DNA of 64,000 nt from Bacteroidia bacterium (lineage in GTDB: Bacteria > Bacteroidota > Bacteroidia > Bacteroidales > CAJPTX01), in contig CAJPTC010000003.1 of assembly GCA_905373475.1 (NCBI GenBank), positions 62,001 through 126,000 of the forward strand, read 5' to 3'. Below are positions 24,693 through 33,697 of this stretch, in pieces; the stretch's first letter is position 1; each line of letters starts with the position of its first letter. The notes beneath the pieces were generated by a model. The model saw only the letters and a list, made by a program, of their open reading frames with translations. It was not told where the DNA came from and searched no databases. A program made the translations under genes and the position numbers.

Positions 24693-25669
24693 TCCCTAGA
24701 AACGTAGTAGCCCACATACATGGGGTGAAAGCGCAAGTTGCGGACGTAGTATGGGAGCGGGTCAAATTGCACCTGTAGACGCGAGAATTGTTGTAGGGTG
24801 TCTAGCTGCGTCCAAAAACGTAGGGAGTGGGTATTTAGCGAATCGTAGTAAGAAACGGGGATGTTGCAGACTACATCGACTGTAGTGGGTACTAGCTTCA
24901 GGTGTAGCGAATCGGTGTCATTCTGCACCATGATGGGCACTCGCAAGGTCTTCTCGGTATACTGTTCGACGGTAAGAAAAACATCTACAGCTTTCTGACT
25001 TGCCGATACACCCACGGGAAGATCGAGAGGAAGCGTAGTAGTAACGCTTGTAGAGAGCATACCCAAGTGGGTTGGTACTGTTTCTATCGCTACGAGGCTA
25101 TCTAAACGGTCTTCAGTGCCTATAACATCAATGCTGTCGCGGGAGAGTTCTATAGGCTTTACAAGCATACACTGGTCGGCGAGTGTATAAGTTACCTTTG
25201 CGCGTAGCGGAAGGCGTTTTTCAATCTGCCAACCGAATTGGAAGCTAAGCGAGTCAGATACTACGTCTATAAGTTGAAGATCGGGAGGAAGGTGACGCGA
25301 GAGTAGGTTGGACAGATCTTGGCGAGAGAGGGTAGCGCCATTGAGGTGAAAGCTTGAAAAACGACGTAAGGAGTCGCGGTAATTGATGTGAATGGGTGAG
25401 GTGTAGGCCCAACCTCGGTAACTCATGAGGGCATAGCCGTGCCCTTTAATACGATAGGTTACATTGTTGTGTTCGGCATCTACTACGCGCAGACCAAAGG
25501 GGGTATTATCCAGCAATACTGTACGTGCTACCTCGATGGTGTACTCGTGATTAAGCTTGTTGAGAAACCAGAGCAGGGCTGAGAGCGCAACAAAGAGGAG
25601 GTATAGCAAGACTTGTTTTCTTGCTCGCCATAGAGTAGAGGGAAGCGTCTTGAGTGTGTGGAGTGGCAA
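24689..25669 (-). CDS. YbbR-domain protein, membrane anchored
   Basis: A 326-residue protein with one N-terminal transmembrane segment (about 20-38, VLLYLLFVALSALLWFL) and an extracytoplasmic part with YbbR-like beta repeats (for instance about 160-235 and 236-310). YbbR-like proteins in Firmicutes (CdaR) regulate the c-di-AMP cyclase; in Bacteroidota their role is not established, and no cyclase gene is adjacent. The start is a TTG at 25669, since no ATG precedes the membrane segment. It is located between yajC and coaE, a common Bacteroidota arrangement. Confidence 0.75.
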   Translation of the reverse strand: MPLHTLKTLPSTLWRARKQVLLYLLFVALSALLWFLNKLNHEYTIEVARTVLLDNTPFGLRVVDAEHNNVTYRIKGHGYALMSYRGWAYTSPIHINYRDSLRRFSSFHLNGATLSRQDLSNLLSRHLPPDLQLIDVVSDSLSFQFGWQIEKRLPLRAKVTYTLADQCMLVKPIELSRDSIDVIGTEDRLDSLVAIETVPTHLGMLSTSVTTTLPLDLPVGVSASQKAVDVFLTVEQYTEKTLRVPIMVQNDTDSLHLKLVPTTVDVVCNIPVSYYDSLNTHSLRFWTQLDTLQQFSRLQVQFDPLPYYVRNLRFHPMYVGYYVSRE

Positions 25670-25763
25670 AACAGAAGCAGAATTGATGCAGAACCACTCT
25701 AAACTAACTGCGCAGCCATGAGCTGGGGCAACCTAGTCTAGAGGAGTTCTGTCTTGTAAAATT

Positions 25764-26075
25764 CTATTTCACGTCGGTCGCGTCGCGGTACACGCTCGTT
25801 TTGAGCACACGTATTGTGGTGTCGTGCGCTATGGTAACCACGATAGAGTCGTCGCGCAATTCTTCTACTGTTCCAAAAATACCGCCTGCCACCAAAACTC
25901 GGTCGCCTTTCTTTAAGCTCTCTTGGAATTTGCGTAATTCCTTTTGGCGTTTCATCTGCGGTTTTATCATGAAAAAGTAGAAGACTACGATGATCAGAGC
26001 GATCATAGCGATAGACATCCACGGACTTCCGCCACCTTGGGCTGCTTGAAGCAGTACGAACATGTTGTTTGCCAT
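25764..26075 (-). CDS. yajC: Preprotein translocase subunit YajC
   Basis: Accessory subunit of the SecDF-YajC complex at the inner membrane. The 103 residues have a single hydrophobic helix (about 18-37, MSIAMIALIIVVFYFFMIKP) and the YajC cytoplasmic domain (KKGDRVLVAGGIFGTVEEL, DDSIVVTIAHDTTIRVLK). Length and order fit the family. It lies 40 bases after nusB and about 95 bases before the YbbR gene. Confidence 0.93.
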   Translation of the reverse strand: MANNMFVLLQAAQGGGSPWMSIAMIALIIVVFYFFMIKPQMKRQKELRKFQESLKKGDRVLVAGGIFGTVEELRDDSIVVTIAHDTTIRVLKTSVYRDATDVK

Positions 26076-26115
26076 CTATGCAAATATTTTGAATTAAAAG
26101 CTACTGTTAGCGCGT

Positions 26116-27174
26116 TTATTGCTTTTGCGCTTCAAAGTTCTTGTGTATACGCCCTTTGCTTTCCAACTGACGTAGAATATTGTCTAATACGCCATTGATG
26201 AATGGTAACGCCTCGTTTGCCGCAAATTGGCTTGCTATATCTACGTATTCGTTTAGCGTTACGCGCGTCGGAATATCGGGGCAGTAGAGTAGTTCGGTTA
26301 TTCCTAGTTCGATGATTATGAGGTCTGTTTTTTTCAGACGATCCAGTTCCCAGTTGTGTAGGTTTTCTTTGATGAGCGCTTGATGCTCGCCTGAATTTGA
26401 AATCATCTTAAGCAAAAGTTGTTCCGCAAATTCGAGCTCGTCTGCTAAAACTGGCTTAGTTGTCAGTTTCGTTTCGGGCGCGGGCAATTCCTTGAGCTTG
26501 TGAATGCGCTCTGTTACTTGTCGCGCGGCGAGTTCCAAATCTGAGGTATAGGTAAGTGGCGCATCTAGAAAGAATTTCTGGAGGTACGATTTACCAAACG
26601 GGACGTTGCTCTGATTGTTGTGAGGGAGACTCTCCAAGAGTTTTTCCTCAGCCTCTATTTCCTCATACCAGCTACTAAAAAGCCATGAGTAGAGTGCCCC
26701 TGCCATTTCCTGTATAGCTGCCAAGCGTTTCTTTTTGTCACTGCCGTCAGCTGCCACGTATTGTTTGTAAGGGGCGGTACGAAGCCACTCTTGAAAGATA
26801 TGGAGGAAGGCGGGAGATTGCAAACTTGCCTCAAGGCCTTTTACATACTCCGAATCCAGTAGGGCGTTGTTGTTGTGAATGGCGGCACAGAGTGCATCTT
26901 CGGCTAGAGGGCGGAGTAATTGCAAATACTCTTCGCGAGGCAAATGTTTTTTTTCCTCTTCCTGTAGGAGTTCCTGTGCTTTGCGCGAGAAAAGAGGAAG
27001 GAGGGAGAGCAAAAAATGCTGAAGATCCAAGAACTCGTTCAGGTAGGAACGTAGCGTTGCCATGGCATCTTCTAGACGGTAAGGGGGTAGGCTCTCTCCA
27101 TTCAAATGCTGGTAGATCTCATAGAGATAGATGGTTTGTAAGACTTTGATGCGTATGAGTCGTCGAGTCAACAT
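26116..27174 (-). CDS. nusB: Transcription antitermination factor NusB, long Bacteroidota form
   Basis: NusB binds boxA RNA with S10 in rRNA antitermination. The 352-residue protein is over twice the usual length of about 140. The N-terminal region (MLTRRLIRIKVLQTIYLYEIYQ) and C-terminal half (about 240-345, with FAEQLLLKMISNSGEHQALIKENL and LNEYVDIASQFA) carry NusB features; the extra middle is helical. Such long forms are normal in Bacteroidota. The ATG at 27174 is chosen over a non-family start six codons upstream. It opens the operon, with a -7 box at 27215. Confidence 0.9.
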   Translation of the reverse strand: MLTRRLIRIKVLQTIYLYEIYQHLNGESLPPYRLEDAMATLRSYLNEFLDLQHFLLSLLPLFSRKAQELLQEEEKKHLPREEYLQLLRPLAEDALCAAIHNNNALLDSEYVKGLEASLQSPAFLHIFQEWLRTAPYKQYVAADGSDKKKRLAAIQEMAGALYSWLFSSWYEEIEAEEKLLESLPHNNQSNVPFGKSYLQKFFLDAPLTYTSDLELAARQVTERIHKLKELPAPETKLTTKPVLADELEFAEQLLLKMISNSGEHQALIKENLHNWELDRLKKTDLIIIELGITELLYCPDIPTRVTLNEYVDIASQFAANEALPFINGVLDNILRQLESKGRIHKNFEAQKQ

Positions 27175-27214
27175 CTGAGATTCTCCAAGCAAGTAAATAA
27201 CGGATTTTCGGGAA

Positions 27215-27222
27215 CAAAGCTA
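27215..27222 (-). promoter_or_regulatory. Candidate -7 box for the nusB operon
   Basis: The minus strand reads TAGCTTTG, exact TAnnTTTG, about 41 bases before the nusB ATG. No clear -33 element. Confidence 0.4.
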
Positions 27223-27361
27223 CTGTTTTTTGCGAAGTTTGCGGTTGTGGCATTGGGAAAGGAGAAGGGGGCTGTAAAAGACGAAGGAAAAGCGAAAAGT
27301 GCGTATAGTACGACAAAGATTGTATACAATAGACGAACAGGGCTAAAATGCTAGTTTTTCG

Positions 27362-27369
27362 TAGTTTTG
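27362..27369 (+). promoter_or_regulatory. Candidate -7 box for ricT
   Basis: TAGTTTTG is an exact TAnnTTTG match. It lies 25 bases before the GTG start of ricT. Confidence 0.4.
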
Positions 27370-27394
27370 TGGGAACATAGAAAATTCGGAAGAG

Positions 27395-28966
27395 GTGAAA
27401 GAGGGTAGATTGGTAAGCTCGCGCGGCGAGCTCTTCGTGAAGGAGGGCGTAGACGAATATTACGTTGCGGATGCGGGCTTTGGCGAGATTGGAGAATATG
27501 ACTGGGGCGCAGCCTTTTCTCAGGATATACACGACGAAGAGGTCGTTCAGGTACAGTTCAAGAATGCACGACGAGCGTTTTACATCAATCGCTCAATGCT
27601 ATCGTTACATCGAGGCGATGTGGTAGCAGTTGCCGCCATGGGGGGGCACGATGTGGGTGTGGTTTGCCTTACGGGCTGGCTTGCACGACGGAACTACCTA
27701 AAACAACAGTGCCAGATAGAGACGGAAAACCGTGTTAACGAGCCCCTCATGGAGCTGTATCGGAAAGCAACTCAACAAGATGTTGAACGCTGGATCGAGG
27801 CTACGGCGCGTGAACTGGAGACGATGCTACGTGCTCGTATCATAGCCCAAGATATGCATCTACAGATGAAGATCTCGGATGTAGAATTTCAAGGTGATGG
27901 GAGTAAGGCGCTTTTCTACTACAGTGCTGAGCAACGAGTAGATTTCCGAGAGCTTGTACGAGTCTTTGCGGGCGAATTCAAGGTGCGCATTGAAATGCGA
28001 CAAATAGGACCGCGGCAAGAGGCAGCGCGCATCGGCGGGATCGGGAGTTGTGGGCGAGAGGTGTGCTGCGGAGCGTGGCTACGGAAATTTGCTTCGGTTA
28101 CTACGAGTACTATTAAGCTACAGGATCTTACGCCCAATCCGCAAAAACAGGCAGGACAATGCGGTAAACTCAAATGCTGCCTCAATTTTGAGGTGGATGT
28201 TTACGAGGAGGCAAAGCGCAAAATGCCGCGCGTCAAAGCGCCACTTCAGTTTGAAGATGGGGTTCTGTACCATGTGAAAAATGACCTTTTCCGGGACTGC
28301 ATGTATTTTTCTACCTCGCCAAAGAGTATCGAACACTTGGTTATGCTAACCTGTGCTCAGGTAGAACAGATACTAGAGCTTAACCACTCTGGGCGGAAAG
28401 GGGAGTCCATCTTGGCATTTAGCGGAGTTGAAGAGCAAGAGGTGGCTACCACACAACTCGGTTATGGGAACGTGATTGAGGAGGAGAGTCTTACGCGCTT
28501 TGACAAGGCAAAGAAGAAATCGGGTAAAAGTAAGAATCGCGCCAAACAACAAAAACAGCGTGATACTGCCCCCGCAGGGGAATCTGCAAAGGAAAATGCA
28601 GTCGCGGAGGCAACACCTACCCAACCACAGCCTCAGCGCAATGAGACACAAGCAGCCTTAAAGGCACAGACTGTACCTCAGAGGAATGAAGAAGGGAGTG
28701 CCTCGGTAGCCTCTCAAGCCCATTCGCAACGCGTACCGAACCAGCAACCAGCGCAAAAGAATAGACATCCGCAGAATCGGAATAATGGAGGGCAACAGCG
28801 ACAACGGCAGCAACAGCCCTCAATGCAAGCTAATAAGCAACGAAACGCTACCAATCCTGCGCAGGTAGCACGATCGCGTAACCCACAAGAGACCAAAACT
28901 GAAGCTTCTGCGGTAGATAGGACACAAAATCATGGAGAGAATGCAAATACGAATCCCGAGGCATAA
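27395..28966 (+). CDS. ricT: RicT/PSP1-domain protein with Gln/Asn-rich tail
   Basis: A 523-residue protein. The PSP1 core (about 50-300) has the cysteine motifs GIGSCGREVCCGAWL (about 213) and GQCGKLKCCLNFE (about 252); in Bacillus the RicA-RicF-RicT complex carries iron-sulfur clusters and aids mRNA processing. From about residue 380 to the end is a long basic, Lys- then Gln/Asn/Pro-rich disordered tail, extra to the Bacillus protein. The start is a GTG at 27395. The gene overlaps gldH by 35 bases, a pairing common in Bacteroidota. Confidence 0.85.
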   Translation: MKEGRLVSSRGELFVKEGVDEYYVADAGFGEIGEYDWGAAFSQDIHDEEVVQVQFKNARRAFYINRSMLSLHRGDVVAVAAMGGHDVGVVCLTGWLARRNYLKQQCQIETENRVNEPLMELYRKATQQDVERWIEATARELETMLRARIIAQDMHLQMKISDVEFQGDGSKALFYYSAEQRVDFRELVRVFAGEFKVRIEMRQIGPRQEAARIGGIGSCGREVCCGAWLRKFASVTTSTIKLQDLTPNPQKQAGQCGKLKCCLNFEVDVYEEAKRKMPRVKAPLQFEDGVLYHVKNDLFRDCMYFSTSPKSIEHLVMLTCAQVEQILELNHSGRKGESILAFSGVEEQEVATTQLGYGNVIEEESLTRFDKAKKKSGKSKNRAKQQKQRDTAPAGESAKENAVAEATPTQPQPQRNETQAALKAQTVPQRNEEGSASVASQAHSQRVPNQQPAQKNRHPQNRNNGGQQRQRQQQPSMQANKQRNATNPAQVARSRNPQETKTEASAVDRTQNHGENANTNPEA

Positions 28967-29450
28967 TTTCTATCTGCTACTCTTCGATCTCTTTTTCTCC
29001 TTACTTTTCGTGTCGTGCAATAGTGGCATAGAGTATTCTGCCGATACGGTTTTGCCCGCCGAAGGGTGGAACAAAGATTCGGTGTTGGTTTACAACTACA
29101 CGAATACCGATACAAGCGCCCGACACGATCTCTATTTCTACATCCGACATACTACCCAGTATCCGCACGCGAATATTTACCTTTTTGTTGAGATCCTTGC
29201 GCCCGCAGGAAATAAGATTACCGACACCGTCAATTTCATGCTTGCATCTCCCCAAGGAGAATGGTACGGACGCGGTTTCACCACCTCAAGACAGCTCCTA
29301 CTTCCCTATCACAGCGACTTCCAATTCCTACAGCTGGGCAACTACACCTTTCGCATTCGCCACGGCATGCGTTACGACCTGTTGGAGGGCGTAGAAGATA
29401 TGGGACTACAAGTATACGAGCATCTTGAGGGCAAGAATGGCAAAAAATAA
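28932..29450 (+). CDS. gldH: Gliding motility lipoprotein GldH
   Basis: A 172-residue lipoprotein; a hydrophobic signal ends in the lipobox LLFVSCN (Cys about 29). The rest is a compact beta domain with YNYTNTDTSARHDLYFYIRH and HANIYLFVEI strands, as in GldH. In Flavobacterium, GldH is needed for gliding. Here no other gld genes are in the window, and many non-gliding Bacteroidota keep it, possibly for the type 9 secretion machine or the envelope. A second ATG at 28941 is also possible. It overlaps ricT and trmB at its two ends. Confidence 0.8.
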   Translation: MERMQIRIPRHNFYLLLFDLFFSLLFVSCNSGIEYSADTVLPAEGWNKDSVLVYNYTNTDTSARHDLYFYIRHTTQYPHANIYLFVEILAPAGNKITDTVNFMLASPQGEWYGRGFTTSRQLLLPYHSDFQFLQLGNYTFRIRHGMRYDLLEGVEDMGLQVYEHLEGKNGKK

Positions 29451-30198
29451 ATTGGCGCGCTTTCGCGAGAACCTCACCTTTCCTTACTTACATCAACCTA
29501 CCTTCGATTCTGTTTGGCGCGCTCCCTACCCTTTGCAAGGGCAGTGGGCTGCACAGCAGTTCTCCAATCAAAACCCCATAACCCTAGAATTAGGTTGCGG
29601 ACGCGGTGAATATACCGTAGCCTTGGCACAAGCCGCACCAGAGCAGAACTACATTGGTATGGACATCAAGGGTGCACGGCTCTGGGTGGGAGCACGTGCA
29701 GTGAAAGAGCAGGGGCTTACCAACGTCGCTTTTGTACGTGCCCGCATCGAAACTCTTACCTCTTTTTTTGCTCCGAACGAAATTGCCCATTTGTGGCTTA
29801 CCTTCCCAGATCCGCAACTCAAGGAACGACGAGCCAAAAAACGCCTTACGGGCGAACGATTTCTAGAACTTTATTCGCGAATTCTTGCTCCGTCTGGAGT
29901 CATACACCTTAAAACCGATAGTCGCGAACTATACGATTTCACACTGAATGAGGTGGCTACAATAGGCGGGCGAGTACTCTATGCCGCCGATAATATTGAC
30001 AACATACTAGAACAATTTCCGTTATTAAGAATTAGTACATACTACGAGCGTTATTTTCGAGAGCGAGGGAAAACAATTTGCTATTTGGAGTTCGGACTAC
30101 CCGAGCATTGGAAAGCAATTGGCGAGAGTGAAGTATGGCAGTCGCCCTGTGAGTTTTGGTTGGGCGAAACGCATAAAGATGGTCTAGAGGAGGAATAG
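29437..30198 (+). CDS. trmB: tRNA (guanine-N7)-methyltransferase
   Basis: Methylates G46 in the tRNA variable loop using S-adenosylmethionine. The 253-residue protein shows the SAM motif ITLELGCGRGEYT (about residue 47), the acidic residue in NYIGMDIKG (about 70), the family signature LTFPDPQLKERRAKKR (about 121) and the C-terminal TYYERYFRERG (about 205). The ATG at 29437 (MAKNKLARF) is taken rather than a TTG at 29425. It overlaps gldH by 14 bases, and the glycosyltransferase starts directly after its stop. Confidence 0.93.
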   Translation: MAKNKLARFRENLTFPYLHQPTFDSVWRAPYPLQGQWAAQQFSNQNPITLELGCGRGEYTVALAQAAPEQNYIGMDIKGARLWVGARAVKEQGLTNVAFVRARIETLTSFFAPNEIAHLWLTFPDPQLKERRAKKRLTGERFLELYSRILAPSGVIHLKTDSRELYDFTLNEVATIGGRVLYAADNIDNILEQFPLLRISTYYERYFRERGKTICYLEFGLPEHWKAIGESEVWQSPCEFWLGETHKDGLEEE

Positions 30199-30936
30199 AT
30201 GTTGCGAATTCTAATCGTATTGCCCACATACAATGAGCGCGAGAACATTGCGCCGATGCTAGAAGCGTTGTTGGCGCTTCCAGATCAGGTAGATGTGCTT
30301 GTAGTAGATGATAATTCGCCCGACGGCACTTGGCAATACGTAGAGCAATATATGGCTTCGCATCCTGAGGGCAGAGTGCATCTGTTGCATAGAGCGAGAA
30401 AACAAGGCTTGCGTTCTGCCTACTTGGCAGGATTTCAGTGGGGGTTGGAGCGAAACTACGACTATCTCTGCGAAATAGATTGCGATTTTTCGCACAACCC
30501 TGAAGATGTAACGCGTTTGGTTGCTGCTTGCGAGGAGCAGCATGCAGATCTTGCCATAGGTTCACGCTATGTAAGCGGTGTGAACGTGGTAAACTGGCCT
30601 ATGGGGCGCATTATCATGAGCTATTGTGCATCGGTTTATGTTCGATGCATAAGCGGTATGCCTGTGCGCGATGCTACGGCTGGTTTTGTTTGCTATCGGG
30701 GCACAGCGCTGGCGCGCCTGCTTCGTCACCCGATACGTATGAAAGGCTACGGTTTTCAGATTGAAATGAAGTATGTGGCATACCGTATGGGCCTGAAAAT
30801 CGTGGAAGTTCCCATCATATTCACAGACCGAAAGCGAGGAACTTCTAAGATGTCGGGGGGGATTTTTTCAGAAGCACTGTGTGGGGTGATCCGCATGCGG
30901 TTTGGCTTCAAAAAGAGTATAGGGAACGAATCTTAA
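30199..30936 (+). CDS. Family 2 glycosyltransferase, polyprenol-phosphate mannose synthase-like
   Basis: A 245-residue GT-A enzyme resembling dolichol/polyprenol-phosphate mannose synthase (DPM1). It has VLPTYNERENI (about 7), the DDNSPDGTW nucleotide-binding motif (about 36), the DxD-like IDCDFSH (about 91), and the HRARKQGLRSAYLAGF loop. It lacks the C-terminal membrane helices of longer PglC- or GtrB-type relatives. It probably transfers a sugar from a nucleotide donor to undecaprenyl phosphate for use at the membrane. It abuts trmB and precedes pyrC. Confidence 0.8.
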   Translation: MLRILIVLPTYNERENIAPMLEALLALPDQVDVLVVDDNSPDGTWQYVEQYMASHPEGRVHLLHRARKQGLRSAYLAGFQWGLERNYDYLCEIDCDFSHNPEDVTRLVAACEEQHADLAIGSRYVSGVNVVNWPMGRIIMSYCASVYVRCISGMPVRDATAGFVCYRGTALARLLRHPIRMKGYGFQIEMKYVAYRMGLKIVEVPIIFTDRKRGTSKMSGGIFSEALCGVIRMRFGFKKSIGNES

Positions 30937-30990
30937 CAAAAGGCTTTTCAAACTTGTTTTTACAGCATTCGGCAAAGAGAGGAGAGTACA

Positions 30991-32385
30991 ATGGCGCAAG
31001 GTTGCAAACATCGTTTACCGTTAGTTATTCGCAATGTACGGATTGTGAATGAGGGCACGATAACGGAGGGAGCGCTCCTAATCGATGCTGCTGGTCGTAT
31101 AGCGCAGGTTTCTACTGGAACTCTGAGCCTCGATCCGAAGCGGCGTTATAGCCTCATAGATGGCAAGGGGCAGTATTTGTTGCCAGGCGTTATAGATACA
31201 CACGTACACTTCCGCGACCCAGGGTTTACACACAAAGGCGATATTGCCAGCGAATCGCGTGCAGCGGTGGCGGGAGGCGTTACGAGCTTCTGCGATATGC
31301 CGAATACAAACCCGCAGACCACTACCATGGAAGCACTCAGGGCGAAACAGGCTTCTGCGGCAGGGAGGGCTCATGCCAACTATGCTTTCTATTTGGGTGC
31401 AACCTCCGACAATTTGGACGAGATTCGCCACTGCGACGCCAACATAGTCCCTGCAATTAAGCTATTTATGGGGTCTTCTACAGGAGGTATGCAACTTACG
31501 TCCGAAGAACTCGTAGCAGCGGTTTTCCGCGAATCTCCTCTTCTCATAGCTACCCACTGCGAGACGGATAGCATGATAGCAGAACAGTTGGTGGCGGCTC
31601 GTTTAGCCTTTCCGCAAGGAATTCCTTTTTCCGAACATGCTCATATTCGTTCCACAGCATCCTGCGTAAAAAGCATACAATTAGCACAGCGCCTCGCCCA
31701 AACATACAGTGCACGCTTGCATGTGTTGCACCTGAGTGCAGCTGAGGAGTTGGCGCTTTTTACAGACCCTAAGTTACGAGCCGAGGGAAAAATTACGTGC
31801 GAAACTTGTCCGCACTACCTCTATTTCTCCGACGAAGACTACGACCTACTACAGTGGCAGATAAAATGTAACCCTGCCATAAAAGGTACTGGGGATCGTG
31901 CTGCTCTGATAGAAGCCCTCAAGAATGGCATAATTCGTACTATAGGTACAGACCATGCGCCACACCTCGTTTCTGAGAAATTGAAGGATTACGAACATTC
32001 GCCCTCGGGTATTCCCTCCATTCAGTATAGTCTATTACTGATGCTGAACTTGGCAGAGCGGGAAAAAATTCCTTTCACACAGATTGTGGAACTTATGTCG
32101 CATGCCCCCGCACGGCTTTTTGGAATTGAAGAGCGTGGCTATATACGGGAGGGCTATTTTGCCGACCTTGTATTTATTGCAGCGTGCGAACCTCGCCCTT
32201 TAAATAGCCGCGGTGCTGAAAGCAAGTGCGAATGGTCGCCATACGACGGAATGCGTACGAACTATTTTGTACGTCGAACTCTCGTAAACGGGAAGGCCGC
32301 TTATTGTTATGTGCATGGCGTGCAAGAACCCGCAGGGCAACCTCTTTCATTTAATGCAAACCGACGAGATGGAAAATTCGTGTAG
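30991..32385 (+). CDS. pyrC: Dihydroorotase, class I type
   Basis: Third step of pyrimidine synthesis: interconversion of carbamoyl-aspartate and dihydroorotate. The 464-residue amidohydrolase has the zinc motif DTHVHFRDPG (about 69-78), the lysine that is carboxylated in VPAIKLFMG (about 159), ATHCE, and GTDHAPH near 318. Length and motifs fit the long dihydroorotase type. GGAGAG lies just before the ATG. The hemerythrin gene overlaps its 3' end. Confidence 0.92.
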   Translation: MAQGCKHRLPLVIRNVRIVNEGTITEGALLIDAAGRIAQVSTGTLSLDPKRRYSLIDGKGQYLLPGVIDTHVHFRDPGFTHKGDIASESRAAVAGGVTSFCDMPNTNPQTTTMEALRAKQASAAGRAHANYAFYLGATSDNLDEIRHCDANIVPAIKLFMGSSTGGMQLTSEELVAAVFRESPLLIATHCETDSMIAEQLVAARLAFPQGIPFSEHAHIRSTASCVKSIQLAQRLAQTYSARLHVLHLSAAEELALFTDPKLRAEGKITCETCPHYLYFSDEDYDLLQWQIKCNPAIKGTGDRAALIEALKNGIIRTIGTDHAPHLVSEKLKDYEHSPSGIPSIQYSLLLMLNLAEREKIPFTQIVELMSHAPARLFGIEERGYIREGYFADLVFIAACEPRPLNSRGAESKCEWSPYDGMRTNYFVRRTLVNGKAAYCYVHGVQEPAGQPLSFNANRRDGKFV

Positions 32386-33067
32386 AGTCCTCACACCAGC
32401 AACACGTGCCGAAGACATTTTATTGTCTTATCCCGTTACGCTGCTGGTTTTTGAGCGTTTATCGCTCCCTCTCCGCGTCGGAGATAAGACGTTAGCTGAG
32501 ATAGCAGTGGAACGAGGTATACGAGTTCAGCTCCTCACTAACCTCCTCCAACTCTCTTTAGGGCGAACGCTTTCCGAAGTGAATCCCTTCGTTCTAGAAG
32601 ATGTGCCGCATCTGATAGACTTTCTACTAAACGGGCACGAATACTATATTAACGAAGCCAATCCCAATATTGCTGCACTTTTAGCCTCAGTACTACCAGA
32701 CACCGATACCCCCAATGGAGAGCTGCTCCGCAAATTCTTCGATCGTTATATGCAAGAAGCACGTGAGCATTTCGATTACGAACACGACGTGGTTTTCCCT
32801 TACGCTCGTTTGCTTTTTACCAAGAGGGATTCGGGCGATTATCGGATGCAAGAATATAAACACAGACATACCGATATACGTGTAAAACTTGAAGATTTGC
32901 AGCACCTTTTACTTCGTTACCTTCCCCCCTTACTTGACGCAAGCTTGGCGCGCCGTCTGCTCTATGCATTAGATATCCTATGTGCTGATTTGCAGATTCA
33001 TACCTGCATAGAAGACGATGTACTCATCCCTTTAGTTGAAAAAATGGAACGCCGATGGAACTCCTAA
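32369..33067 (+). CDS. Hemerythrin-domain protein with degenerate ScdA-like N-terminus
   Basis: About 232 residues. The N-terminal part (ILLSYPVTLLVFERLSLPLRVGDKTLAEIAVERGI) matches the ScdA_N domain of the iron-cluster repair protein RIC/YtfE, but the CCGG cysteine motif is replaced by LPLRVGD. The C-terminal part has hemerythrin di-iron ligand positions (HEYYINE, HFDYEHDVVFP, HRHTDIR, HTCIEDDVLIP). It therefore probably binds a di-iron centre and may sense oxygen or nitric oxide. Starts at 32354 and 32309 are also open in frame; 32369 gives the shortest overlap with pyrC. It overlaps the LuxR regulator by 13 bases. Confidence 0.8.
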   Translation: MENSCRVLTPATRAEDILLSYPVTLLVFERLSLPLRVGDKTLAEIAVERGIRVQLLTNLLQLSLGRTLSEVNPFVLEDVPHLIDFLLNGHEYYINEANPNIAALLASVLPDTDTPNGELLRKFFDRYMQEAREHFDYEHDVVFPYARLLFTKRDSGDYRMQEYKHRHTDIRVKLEDLQHLLLRYLPPLLDASLARRLLYALDILCADLQIHTCIEDDVLIPLVEKMERRWNS

Positions 33068-33675
33068 CCCACAGAGCCGAGGCGGTGATTTTCACTCCCC
33101 ATCTCTTTGTTTCGCACTTCCTTAGTTTCTTACTCCACACAGATTACCCTGAAATGGTGGTGGTGGAACATGCCTATTGGGAGCGCAACCTTATTGATAT
33201 GGACTCCAGCCGCTTAAAACTTGTTGTAATAGACACGGCACAAGCTTATTTTACCCCGCAGATGGTGCAACAAATTCGTAAGACGAAACCGAATGCTGGG
33301 GTAGTTGGGCTCGAAATGCAACCCATGCGGCGCCAGATTCAGGTACAGTTCGATGCACTAATCAACACTTTCATGACGCATAATGATGTGCGTTCTACAC
33401 TAATTAGCTTTTTCCAAGCCCGTGAACAACGACCACAACAACCGCAACTATCGCGACGCGAGATTGAAGTACTACAGCTCCTAGTAAAAGGGAAAACCGC
33501 TAAGGAGATTGGCGAAGAACTTTTTATAAGTGTACATACGGTAACGTCGCACCGTAAGAATATTAGTGCTAAACTAGGTATCCGCTCCATCTCGGCAATG
33601 GCAATCTATGCCGCCAATATGAAACTAATAGATCCTGCGGAGGTTCGGGAGTCTCCTGTTCAAGAGGACATTTGA
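33055..33675 (+). CDS. LuxR/FixJ-type transcriptional regulator
   Basis: A 206-residue protein. The N-terminal half (about 5-125) looks like a receiver-type fold with a possible phosphoacceptor in LVVIDTAQ, but lacks the clear DD pair of a standard receiver. The C-terminal domain (about 138-200) is a GerE/LuxR helix-turn-helix (LSRREIEVLQLLVKGKTAKEI, HTVTSHRKNI, LGIRS). It is translationally coupled to the hemerythrin gene, so the two probably form a sensor-regulator pair. In Porphyromonas gingivalis a LuxR-type regulator (CdhR) controls adhesion and hemin-related genes; this may be its orthologue, but I could not test that. Confidence 0.85.
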   Translation: MELLTHRAEAVIFTPHLFVSHFLSFLLHTDYPEMVVVEHAYWERNLIDMDSSRLKLVVIDTAQAYFTPQMVQQIRKTKPNAGVVGLEMQPMRRQIQVQFDALINTFMTHNDVRSTLISFFQAREQRPQQPQLSRREIEVLQLLVKGKTAKEIGEELFISVHTVTSHRKNISAKLGIRSISAMAIYAANMKLIDPAEVRESPVQEDI

Positions 33676-33697
33676 GTTAGGTACGAAGTTCTAGGTA

